This document shows positions 1 through 7,728 of a DNA stretch of 13,106 nucleotides, one piece after another (the first letter of the stretch is position 1; each line of letters opens with the position of its first letter). The position numbers were made by a program, and so were the translations under genes. This DNA is from Pseudomonadota bacterium (GTDB lineage Bacteria > Pseudomonadota > Alphaproteobacteria > Rhizobiales > Rhizobiaceae), in NCBI GenBank assembly GCA_023422735.1, contig JAFAGL010000307.1, positions 1 through 13,106 on the forward strand. The letters run 5' to 3'. Under the pieces are notes generated by a model. It was not told the origin of the DNA and ran no database searches. It worked only from the letters and a program-made list of their open reading frames with translations.

Positions 1-2
1 AC

Positions 3-785
3 CTTATTCTGACCGGTCACACCGCCGACGATCAGGCTGAAACGATTGCCATGCGTTCCAAGCGGGCAAGAGGGCTGGGGCTTGCCGGCATGGCGACATC
101 GAGCCTGCTGGACAACCGATTCTGGCTCCTGCGCCCCTTGCTGGAAACGAGCCGGCACTCACTTCGCGTCTGGCTTTCCAGCCTCGGTCAAACCTGGATC
201 GACGATCCGAGCAATCAAAATGAAGCGGCGGAACGGGTTCGTGTGCGCAACGCGCTGACCGACACCGCACGCGCCGAGCTTCTGCAAACCGGCCACAAGA
301 CGGCACAACTGCGCCAGTACCTGGCTTGCCGGGCAGCGGATTGGCTTTTGGAAACCTGCTCGCTGCAAGGTGACGCGGTCTGCTTAACGCAGGGATTTTT
401 CGGAAGCGGCGACAAAGACGCTGCTATTCACGCGCTGCGCTTGTTGCTGGCCGCCCTTGGCAACCGCGCGCATTGGCCCGATCTTGCGCGCAGCGAAGCG
501 TTGTTCGATGCGCTGGCAGTGCCGGGCTTTTCCGCTTCGCTGTCTGGCTGCGTCATTGCGCATCGACGGCGCGGGATTCTCGTGCGGCCAGAGCGACGCA
601 ATGATGCGAAAGGGGTGGATCACCCGCAGGTCACGCAGATGTTTGCGCGAAATGTGCTGCGACCAATCGTTCCGGGTTTCGATTTGCCGGCCTATCGCGC
701 ATTATCGCATCTGCTGAAAGCGCCGTTGTTGCCGGTTTCGCCGCTGCGAAACCAGCCGGTTGCTTTCGCTCCTCAATCTGCTTGA
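3..785 (+). CDS. tilS: tRNA(Ile)-lysidine synthetase, 3' part (5' end outside window)
   Basis: The reading frame is already open at base 3 and ends in TGA at 783-785, giving about 260 residues of the C-terminal part. The first residues read LILTGHTADDQAET, which matches the conserved HxxDDQAET motif of TilS after its N-terminal ATP-pyrophosphatase loop. The SGGxDS loop itself lies upstream of the window. TilS attaches lysine to C34 of the AUA-reading tRNA-Ile in the cytoplasm and is essential in most bacteria. The ATG at 51 is internal to the motif region and is not the start. The rest is weakly conserved, as usual for the substrate-binding part of alphaproteobacterial TilS. Placement directly before ftsH is the usual rhizobial arrangement and supports the call. 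Confidence 0.9.
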   Translation, partial: LILTGHTADDQAETIAMRSKRARGLGLAGMATSSLLDNRFWLLRPLLETSRHSLRVWLSSLGQTWIDDPSNQNEAAERVRVRNALTDTARAELLQTGHKTAQLRQYLACRAADWLLETCSLQGDAVCLTQGFFGSGDKDAAIHALRLLLAALGNRAHWPDLARSEALFDALAVPGFSASLSGCVIAHRRRGILVRPERRNDAKGVDHPQVTQMFARNVLRPIVPGFDLPAYRALSHLLKAPLLPVSPLRNQPVAFAPQSA

Positions 786-789
786 TCTT

Positions 790-818
790 CTTGGCAAGAG
801 AACGGGCACCACCTATGT
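790..818 (+). promoter_or_regulatory. Candidate ftsH promoter
   Basis: CTTGGC at 790-795 and CTATGT at 813-818 are separated by exactly 17 bases. Each hexamer matches the alphaproteobacterial housekeeping consensus (CTTGAC, CTATAT) at five of six positions. It begins four bases after the tilS stop, so ftsH can be transcribed independently of tilS. The implied leader is about 110 nt. Nothing resembling a heat-shock (RpoH) promoter is evident here. Confidence 0.65.
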
Positions 819-937
819 TACCGGGGAAGGCTGAGATGTCGGGATGTGTCCAGGCAGCGACAGCGCAATTTCGGGGCGAGAACAACGGAGCCCTTTAGGC
901 CGCGAATTGGCCGGGAAGAGGCTCGACAGGACAAGGC

Positions 938-2878
<1,941 letters not shown>

Positions 2879-2899
2879 GCCTGCGAAGCGCCAACAATC

Positions 2900-2931
2900 A
2901 AAGGCCGGCAGTTTGCGCTGCCGGCCTTTTT
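2900..2931 (+). terminator. Intrinsic terminator of ftsH
   Basis: A perfect 12-bp stem pairs 2900-2911 with 2918-2929. The loop is six bases (TTTGCG) and the stem runs into a T tract (2927-2931). It starts 21 bases after the ftsH stop and separates ftsH from glmM. Confidence 0.9.
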
Positions 2932-2998
2932 CTTGCGCTCAATTTCGCAAACCAGCCACATTAAGAGCAAGCTGTCAGAAACAAGTAACATCTGCTCA

Positions 2999-3004
2999 TA
3001 TAAT
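2999..3004 (+). promoter_or_regulatory. Candidate -10 element for glmM
   Basis: A perfect TATAAT lies 73 bases before the glmM start, in the only region where a glmM promoter can sit after the ftsH terminator. I find no convincing -35 hexamer at the right distance. A GACTC site (3007-3011) lies at the expected transcription start and a GATTC site (3056-3060) lies further down the leader. Both fit GANTC, the CcrM methylation sequence of alphaproteobacteria. This is a candidate only. Confidence 0.35.
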
Positions 3005-3077
3005 GTGACTCCGATAGTTTGCGATCTTGTGGCAAAGCAGCGCCACGACCCAGAAGATTCACGGGGCATTTCGACAA

Positions 3078-4430
3078 ATGAGCAGGAAGTATTTCGGCAC
3101 CGACGGGATCCGCGGCACTGCCAACAAGTTTCCGATGACTGCAGATGTGGCGATGAAAGTCGGCATGGCGGCTGGCCTTTGTTTCCAGCGCGGAACGCAT
3201 CGCCATCGCGTCGTCATCGGCAAGGATACCCGGCTTTCCGGTTATATGATCGAGAACGCCCTGGTCGCGGGATTCACCGCAGCCGGTATGGATGTGTTTT
3301 TGCTTGGCCCGATCCCTACGCCTGCGGTCGCCATGTTAACGCGCTCGCTGCGCGCGGATCTCGGCGTGATGATTTCCGCTTCGCATAATCCGTATTACGA
3401 CAATGGCATCAAGCTGTTCGGGCCGGATGGTTACAAGCTTTCCGATGAGATCGAGGCTCGCATCGAGGGCCTGCTCGACCAGAAGGAGCCGATTCCGGTC
3501 GCCGGTCCGGACGATATCGGGCGCGCCAAGCGCATCGATGGCGTGCATGACCGCTATGTCGAATTTGCCAAACGCACCTTGCCGCGCTCCATGTCGCTTT
3601 CCGGTTTGCGCATCGTGATCGATTGCGCCAATGGCGCGGCCTACAAGGTGGCGCCGGCCGTTTTGTGGGAACTGGGCGCGGAAGTGATTGCGCTTCACGA
3701 CGAGCCGGATGGCTTCAACGTCAACAAGGAATGCGGCTCCACCCACCCGCTCAGCCTGTCCAAGAAGGTCCATGAAGTGCGCGCCGATATCGGTATTGCG
3801 CTCGATGGCGATGCCGATCGCATGATCGTCGTGGACGAGAATGGCACGCTGATCGATGGCGACCAGATCATGGCGACGATCGCGGAATCCTGGCACAAGG
3901 CCGGCCGTTTGTCCGGGGGCGGCGTGGTGGCGACGGTGATGTCGAATCTTGGCCTTGAGCGTTTTCTGGCGGATCAGGGGCTGTCGCTTCATCGCACCAA
4001 GGTCGGCGACCGTTATGTTGTCGAACATATGCGCGCGCATGGTTTCAATTTCGGCGGCGAGCAATCCGGCCATATCGTGATGTCGGATTTCTCTACCACC
4101 GGTGACGGGCTGGTCGCGGCATTGCAGGTTCTGGCCTGCATCAAGCGCGCCGACAAACCGGCCAGCGAAGTCTGCGCCAAGTTCGAGCCAGTGCCCCAGA
4201 TCCTCAAGAATGTGAGCTTTGCAGGCGGCAAGCCGCTGGAAAGCAAGCCGGTTCAAAAGATGATCGAGGAGGCGCAAAAGCGGCTGGGCGAGGGCGGTCG
4301 ACTGGTGATCCGGCCATCGGGTACCGAACCGTTGATCCGTGTCATGGCCGAAGCCGACGACAAGGCGCTGGTTGAAACGGTGGTCAATGACCTGGTCGAC
4401 GTGATCGGCGATCAGAAAAGTGCTGCCTGA
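3078..4430 (+). CDS. glmM: Phosphoglucosamine mutase
   Basis: GlmM converts glucosamine-6-phosphate to glucosamine-1-phosphate in the cytoplasm, on the route to UDP-GlcNAc for peptidoglycan and lipopolysaccharide. The 450-residue protein opens with the family hallmark MSRKYFGTDGIRG. It has the phosphoserine loop ISASHNP with catalytic Ser102, the magnesium loop DGDADR at 243-248, the sugar-binding GGEQSGH at 326-332 and the phosphate-binding RPSGTEPLIR at 412-421. The frame is open upstream to 3027, but the ATG at 3078 starts exactly at the conserved N-terminus and gives the usual length. The ribosome site is weak (ACGGGG at 3061-3066, rather far upstream). It is a single-gene unit between two terminators. 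Confidence 0.97.
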   Translation: MSRKYFGTDGIRGTANKFPMTADVAMKVGMAAGLCFQRGTHRHRVVIGKDTRLSGYMIENALVAGFTAAGMDVFLLGPIPTPAVAMLTRSLRADLGVMISASHNPYYDNGIKLFGPDGYKLSDEIEARIEGLLDQKEPIPVAGPDDIGRAKRIDGVHDRYVEFAKRTLPRSMSLSGLRIVIDCANGAAYKVAPAVLWELGAEVIALHDEPDGFNVNKECGSTHPLSLSKKVHEVRADIGIALDGDADRMIVVDENGTLIDGDQIMATIAESWHKAGRLSGGGVVATVMSNLGLERFLADQGLSLHRTKVGDRYVVEHMRAHGFNFGGEQSGHIVMSDFSTTGDGLVAALQVLACIKRADKPASEVCAKFEPVPQILKNVSFAGGKPLESKPVQKMIEEAQKRLGEGGRLVIRPSGTEPLIRVMAEADDKALVETVVNDLVDVIGDQKSAA

Positions 4431-4449
4431 AACGCCGCTTCGATAACGG

Positions 4450-4478
4450 AAAATGCCGTCCAAGGGGGCGGCATTTTT
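4450..4478 (+). terminator. Intrinsic terminator of glmM
   Basis: A 12-bp stem pairs 4450-4461 with 4466-4477 and contains one G-T wobble. It has an AAGG tetraloop and ends in a T-rich run (4474-4484, interrupted by a G). It lies 19 bases after the glmM stop. Confidence 0.85.
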
Positions 4479-4526
4479 GTTTTCGGCTGCAGTTCGCGAC
4501 CTCTTAATCGTGCTTAAGAAACAGGG

Positions 4527-4542
4527 TTAAGTCAGCATTAAC
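4527..4542 (+). promoter_or_regulatory. CtrA-type box upstream of first outer-membrane gene
   Basis: The sequence is TTAA, seven bases, then TTAAC: a perfect match to the CtrA consensus TTAA-N7-TTAAC. Two more TTAA tetramers lie just upstream at 4504 and 4514. A GAATC (GANTC, CcrM type) site follows at 4559-4563. The box is 71 bases before the chosen start of the gene. CtrA is the cell-cycle response regulator of alphaproteobacteria. Binding here is inferred from the motif alone. Confidence 0.6.
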
Positions 4543-4613
4543 AATATTGAGGCATGGTGAATCAAAGGTTTTCCTGCATCCGGCTGCGATGCAGCACCGT
4601 TGGGGATCATGTG

Positions 4614-5399
4614 ATGTCGGTAATCCATTTTCGGAAGCTGCTGATTGGCGCAACACTCATAGCCAGCGCCGCAACACCGGCCTTCAGTGCCGATCTCTAC
4701 GATTCGGCCTATGAGGCGCCGGCGCCAAGTTTTTCAGGCTGGTATCTGCGCGGCCATGTCGGCATGAGCAACCAGCATGTGAAAGAACTTCAATACGAAT
4801 ATTTCGACGTTCCGGGCTTCAGCCATAACTGGCTGGATGAAGGCGGGTTTGATTCCGCTCCAATCGGCGGTGTCGGTATCGGCTATGCGTTCAACAACTG
4901 GCTGCGCGCGGATATTACCGGTGAATATCGCGGTAAATCTTCCTTCCACGCGCTCGATTCCTTCACCAATGACGCGACAGGTGATGTGATAGGCACGAAC
5001 CAATATTCGGCAACCAAGTCGGAATGGCTCGTGCTCGCCAACGCCTATATCGACTTGGGCGAATTCAATGGCATCTCGCCTTATATCGGTGCGGGTATCG
5101 GTGCTTCGCGCAATACGATTGCAAATCTCGACGACATCAATGAATTCGCAGGGGGTGGTGGTTACGCATCCAAGGATTCGAAATGGGATCTGGCCTGGGC
5201 GCTCCACGCCGGCGTCGGTTATGCGGTCAGCGACCGGATGACGATGGATCTGGGCTACAGCTTCGTGCATCTGGGTGACGGCAAGACCGGGCCTGCGCGC
5301 AATTACGATCCGAACCTGACGCGCCCCAATGACGGGTTCACCTTCAAGGACATTTATTCGCACGATTTCAAACTCGGCCTGCGCTATAAGTTCAACTAG
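4614..5399 (+). CDS. Outer-membrane beta-barrel protein (Omp25/31-like superfamily)
   Basis: The predicted protein has 261 residues. It begins with a signal peptide, a charged start then a hydrophobic stretch to about residue 20, with likely cleavage after Ser25 or Ala26. The mature part has alternating polar and aromatic or hydrophobic strands typical of an eight-stranded barrel. Examples are SGWYLRGHVG (41-50), GGVGIGYAFNNWLRADITGEY (86-105) and the final strand KLGLRYKFN. The ATG at 4614 is preferred over the in-frame ATG at 4554 because it puts the signal peptide at the N-terminus and has GGGGA at 4602-4606. GTG at 4611 is an alternative. The protein ends in Asn rather than the usual terminal aromatic residue. 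The next gene encodes a paralogue. The exact role is unknown: porin, adhesin and structural protein are all possible. Confidence 0.8.
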   Translation: MSVIHFRKLLIGATLIASAATPAFSADLYDSAYEAPAPSFSGWYLRGHVGMSNQHVKELQYEYFDVPGFSHNWLDEGGFDSAPIGGVGIGYAFNNWLRADITGEYRGKSSFHALDSFTNDATGDVIGTNQYSATKSEWLVLANAYIDLGEFNGISPYIGAGIGASRNTIANLDDINEFAGGGGYASKDSKWDLAWALHAGVGYAVSDRMTMDLGYSFVHLGDGKTGPARNYDPNLTRPNDGFTFKDIYSHDFKLGLRYKFN

Positions 5400-5442
5400 C
5401 GCAAAAGCGTGGGCCGGGCATTCCGGTGGACCAGACAGTCAC

Positions 5443-5472
5443 AAACGCCCGGCCGATGTGCCGGGCGTTTTT
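5443..5472 (+). terminator. Intrinsic terminator of first outer-membrane gene
   Basis: A perfect 11-bp GC-rich stem pairs 5443-5453 with 5460-5470. It has a six-base loop (CGATGT) and a T tract to 5472 that continues as GTTT. It lies 43 bases after the stop. Confidence 0.88.
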
Positions 5473-5514
5473 GTTTCAAGAGGTGCGGAAGTTATGGTTA
5501 CTGACTGGTTAGCA

Positions 5515-5530
5515 TTAACCCGTCATTAAC
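5515..5530 (+). promoter_or_regulatory. CtrA-type box upstream of second outer-membrane gene
   Basis: A second perfect TTAA-N7-TTAAC lies 74 bases before the start of the second barrel gene. It shares the 9-mer AGCATTAAC with the first box, and a further TTAA follows at 5539-5542. Position relative to the start codon is nearly the same as for the first gene (74 against 71 bases). Confidence 0.62.
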
Positions 5531-5557
5531 CACTCTGGTTAATGGTCTGGTCACGGA

Positions 5558-5582
5558 CGAAGCACATGCAAAACGTGCTTCG
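5558..5582 (+). repeat. Perfect inverted repeat in leader of second outer-membrane gene
   Basis: CGAAGCAC (5558-5565) and GTGCTTCG (5575-5582) form a perfect 8-bp inverted repeat around a nine-base spacer ATGCAAAAC. It ends 21 bases before the start codon, next to a GGGGA run at 5584-5588. In RNA it would be a stable 5' hairpin just upstream of the ribosome site. There is no following T tract, so it is not a terminator. Confidence 0.6.
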
Positions 5583-5603
5583 CGGGGATGACTGGATATC
5601 AAA

Positions 5604-6296
5604 ATGGTTCTTTTTCGCTCGATGGCGGCTGCCGCCGTCACCCTTTTGTGCGGGCCGGCATTCGCGGCGGATGATGCGCCGATTGTTCTGGAAGATGTTC
5701 AGGAAGTCGTCATTTCTCCGCATGCTTCGCGCTGGTATGTTCGCGGGGATGTCGGAGCCATCTTTTCCAACGGAGCTGATGGCGGCTCGGTCGTTCTGCC
5801 AGGCGCCAGTTACGACGAGGATCTGACTTTCGTGTCCGGCGGGCTCGGCATCGGCTATCAGTTCACCGACATGCTTCGCGCCGATCTGACTGGCGGCTTT
5901 CTGCAACGGGAAAAGGTTCAGGCAGACCTTGCCGGGATTTCGGGCGAAGCAAAGTCGGTCATGGGGTATGGCTTTGCCACCGGTTACGTTGATCTGGGCA
6001 CCGTGATGGGTGTCACGCCCTATCTTGGCGCAGGTGCGGGCTTTGTTTATGCCGATAACAGCACCAGTGGCGCATTGGGCTTTCCTGCCGGGTTCAGCGA
6101 CAATCAGTTCGAATTCGCTTATACGTTGAATGCCGGTCTCGCGTACCGTGTGAATGATCGGATGTCGGTCGATTTCGGCTATCAATATCTGAATGCGCCC
6201 GACATCACGCATTTCAACGCTTCGAGCGGTGATCTGCGCGAAACCGGGTTCGACCAGCACCAGGTCAAGATCGGGTTGCGCTTCGATCTGTGGTAA
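5604..6296 (+). CDS. Outer-membrane beta-barrel protein, paralogue of the preceding gene
   Basis: This 230-residue protein has a clear signal peptide with likely cleavage after Ala21 or Ala22 (AFA-A). A barrel of Omp25/31 type follows and ends in the canonical aromatic strand VKIGLRFDLW. Blocks align with the preceding protein: RWYVRGDVG, GGLGIGYQFTDMLRADLTG, YVDLGTVMGVTPYLGAGAG, and AYRVNDRMSVDFGYQYL against GYAVSDRMTMDLGYSFV. The two are therefore old tandem paralogues in the outer membrane. The start at 5604 is supported by the signal peptide and by an in-frame stop at 5589-5591. The ribosome site is poor (GGAT at 5594-5597). An internal ATG at 5622 would leave a shorter signal peptide. 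Function beyond outer-membrane location is not established. Confidence 0.82.
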   Translation: MVLFRSMAAAAVTLLCGPAFAADDAPIVLEDVQEVVISPHASRWYVRGDVGAIFSNGADGGSVVLPGASYDEDLTFVSGGLGIGYQFTDMLRADLTGGFLQREKVQADLAGISGEAKSVMGYGFATGYVDLGTVMGVTPYLGAGAGFVYADNSTSGALGFPAGFSDNQFEFAYTLNAGLAYRVNDRMSVDFGYQYLNAPDITHFNASSGDLRETGFDQHQVKIGLRFDLW

Positions 6297-6327
6297 TCCT
6301 TCACGAGCTTTTTTGCTGAGACCATTC

Positions 6328-6358
6328 AAGCGCATGGCCTGTATACGACATGCGCTTT
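6328..6358 (+). terminator. Intrinsic terminator of second outer-membrane gene
   Basis: A perfect 9-bp stem pairs 6328-6336 with 6349-6357. The loop is 12 bases and contains GTATAC, and the stem is followed by the T-rich stretch TTTGTTCTT. It separates the barrel gene from the serC promoter just downstream. Confidence 0.7.
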
Positions 6359-6361
6359 GTT

Positions 6362-6390
6362 CTTGACGGCAAGAAGACTCGCCACTAAAC
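6362..6390 (+). promoter_or_regulatory. Candidate serC promoter
   Basis: CTTGAC at 6362-6367 is a perfect -35 for the alphaproteobacterial consensus. After exactly 17 bases comes CTAAAC (6385-6390), four of six matches to CTATAT. The start of transcription would be near 6398, directly before the leader hairpins. Confidence 0.55.
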
Positions 6391-6397
6391 GCGTCTG

Positions 6398-6447
6398 TGG
6401 GCCACGCCTCCCCAACGAGGTGCTACCTATCTGGAAGGATAGACCAC
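6398..6447 (+). promoter_or_regulatory. serC leader RNA with ribosome-site hairpin
   Basis: Two hairpins occupy the 5' leader. The first pairs 6405-6410 with 6417-6422 around loop CCCAAC (one G-T pair). The second pairs CTATC (6427-6431) with GATAG (6438-6442), so that the ribosome site GGAAGGA (6433-6439) sits in its loop and 3' arm. This matches the described 'serC leader' RNA motif of alphaproteobacteria, a putative cis-regulatory RNA before serC-serA whose last stem overlaps the serC ribosome site. The family assignment is from recall of that description and was not tested with a covariance model. The ligand or mechanism of the motif is unknown. Confidence 0.65.
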
Positions 6448-7623
6448 ATGACGTTTCTGCAGAAGCCGGCATTGCGCCCGGCCAACCCCCAATTCTCTTC
6501 TGGACCTTGCGCCAAGCGACCCGGCTGGTCGCTTCAGGCTTTAAGCGATGCCGCACTCGGCCGCTCGCACCGCGCCAAGGTCGGCAAATCAAAACTTCAG
6601 GAAGCGATCGACCTGACGCGTGACGTCCTGCAGGTTCCTGCGGATTATCGCATCGGCATCGTGCCGGCTTCCGACACGGGCTCCGTGGAAATGGCGCTGT
6701 GGTCACTGCTCGGCGAACGCGGTGTCGATATGGTCGCCTGGGAAAGCTTCGGTTCGGGCTGGGTGACGGATGTCGTCAAGCAGCTGAAGCTCGAAGATGT
6801 GCGCACGATCGATGCTGCCTATGGCGAGCTGCCGGATCTGGCGCAGGTCGATTTCAACCGTGATGTCGTTTTCACCTGGAATGGCACCACCTCCGGCGTG
6901 CGTGTTCCAAATGCGGATTTCATCCCCGCCGACCGTCAGGGCCTGACAATCTGCGACGCCACCTCGGCGGCGTTTGCGCAGCGGCTCGATTTCGCAAAGC
7001 TCGATGTCGTGACCTTCTCATGGCAGAAGGTGCTCGGCGGCGAGGGCGGTCATGGCATGCTCATCCTGAGCCCACGCGCTGTCGAGCGGCTCCAGACTTA
7101 TAAGCCGGCCTGGCCGCTGCCGAAGATCTTCCGTCTGACCTCGGGCGGCAAGCTGATCGAAGGTATCTTCAAGGGCGAAACGATCAACACCCCCTCCATG
7201 CTCTGCGTCGAGGATTATCTCGATGCGCTGAACTGGGCGAAGTCGGTTGGCGGTCTGGACGGCCTTATCGCACGCGCCGATGCCAATGCCGCAGCGCTGA
7301 ACGCCTTCGTGGAAAAAAGGGAGTGGCTTGGCAATCTGGCAGTGGCTCCGGACACGCGCTCCAACACCTCTGTCTGCTTGCAGATCACCGATGCCGAAGT
7401 GGAAGCCCTTGATGCCGATGGCAAGGCGGCTTTCGCCAAGGGGCTGGTTTCGGCGCTCGAAAAAGAAGGCGTGGCGCTCGATATCGGCGCTTATCGCGAT
7501 GCGCCTCCCGGCCTGCGCATCTGGTGCGGTGCGACGGTGGAAACCGCTGACATCGAAGCGCTTCTGCCCTGGCTCGACTGGGCCTTTGCGAACCAGAAGG
7601 CGCAGCTGAAGACTGCGGCCTGA
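6448..7623 (+). CDS. serC: Phosphoserine aminotransferase
   Basis: SerC transfers an amino group from glutamate to 3-phosphohydroxypyruvate, the second step of serine synthesis. The same enzyme often also serves pyridoxal phosphate synthesis. The protein has 391 residues and is PLP-dependent (class V fold). Lys194 in FSWQKVLGG is the expected Schiff-base lysine, and Asp170 in ICDATSAAF should contact the pyridine nitrogen. The N-terminal RPANPQFSSGP is typical of the alphaproteobacterial form. The frame is open back to 6397, but the ATG at 6448 has GGAAGGA nine bases upstream and gives the family length. It is followed by serA, which catalyses the preceding reaction, 105 bases downstream on the same strand. 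The pair is probably co-transcribed. Confidence 0.96.
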   Translation: MTFLQKPALRPANPQFSSGPCAKRPGWSLQALSDAALGRSHRAKVGKSKLQEAIDLTRDVLQVPADYRIGIVPASDTGSVEMALWSLLGERGVDMVAWESFGSGWVTDVVKQLKLEDVRTIDAAYGELPDLAQVDFNRDVVFTWNGTTSGVRVPNADFIPADRQGLTICDATSAAFAQRLDFAKLDVVTFSWQKVLGGEGGHGMLILSPRAVERLQTYKPAWPLPKIFRLTSGGKLIEGIFKGETINTPSMLCVEDYLDALNWAKSVGGLDGLIARADANAAALNAFVEKREWLGNLAVAPDTRSNTSVCLQITDAEVEALDADGKAAFAKGLVSALEKEGVALDIGAYRDAPPGLRIWCGATVETADIEALLPWLDWAFANQKAQLKTAA

Positions 7624-7633
7624 ACTTCCCTGA

Positions 7634-7655
7634 GGAGCAGTGGGCAAGCTGCTCC
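7634..7655 (+). other. Hairpin in the serC-serA gap
   Basis: A perfect 7-bp stem pairs GGAGCAG (7634-7640) with CTGCTCC (7649-7655) around an eight-base loop. No T tract follows, so full termination is unlikely. A second small hairpin (7686-7691 with 7696-7701) lies nearer serA. They may limit read-through or protect the serC message. Confidence 0.4.
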
Positions 7656-7728
7656 GATTTCCCCGATTTGATGTTTCAGCCTGCGTTTCGCATCGGCGAA
7701 AATGCGGGCAATGATGAAGGACAGTGCA

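Noticed and set aside
786..937. Heat-shock (RpoH) promoter for ftsH
   Set aside because: ftsH is heat-induced in many bacteria, but I saw no CTTGAA with a CCCCAT-like element in this gap, only the housekeeping-type promoter.
3336..4463. Minus-strand open frame opposite glmM (375 codons)
   Set aside because: It is complementary to a conserved enzyme and starts inside the glmM terminator, with no domain features.
4554..4613. Earlier start (ATG 4554) for the first outer-membrane protein
   Set aside because: It would add 20 residues ahead of a good signal peptide; ATG 4614 has a ribosome site and puts the signal at the N-terminus.
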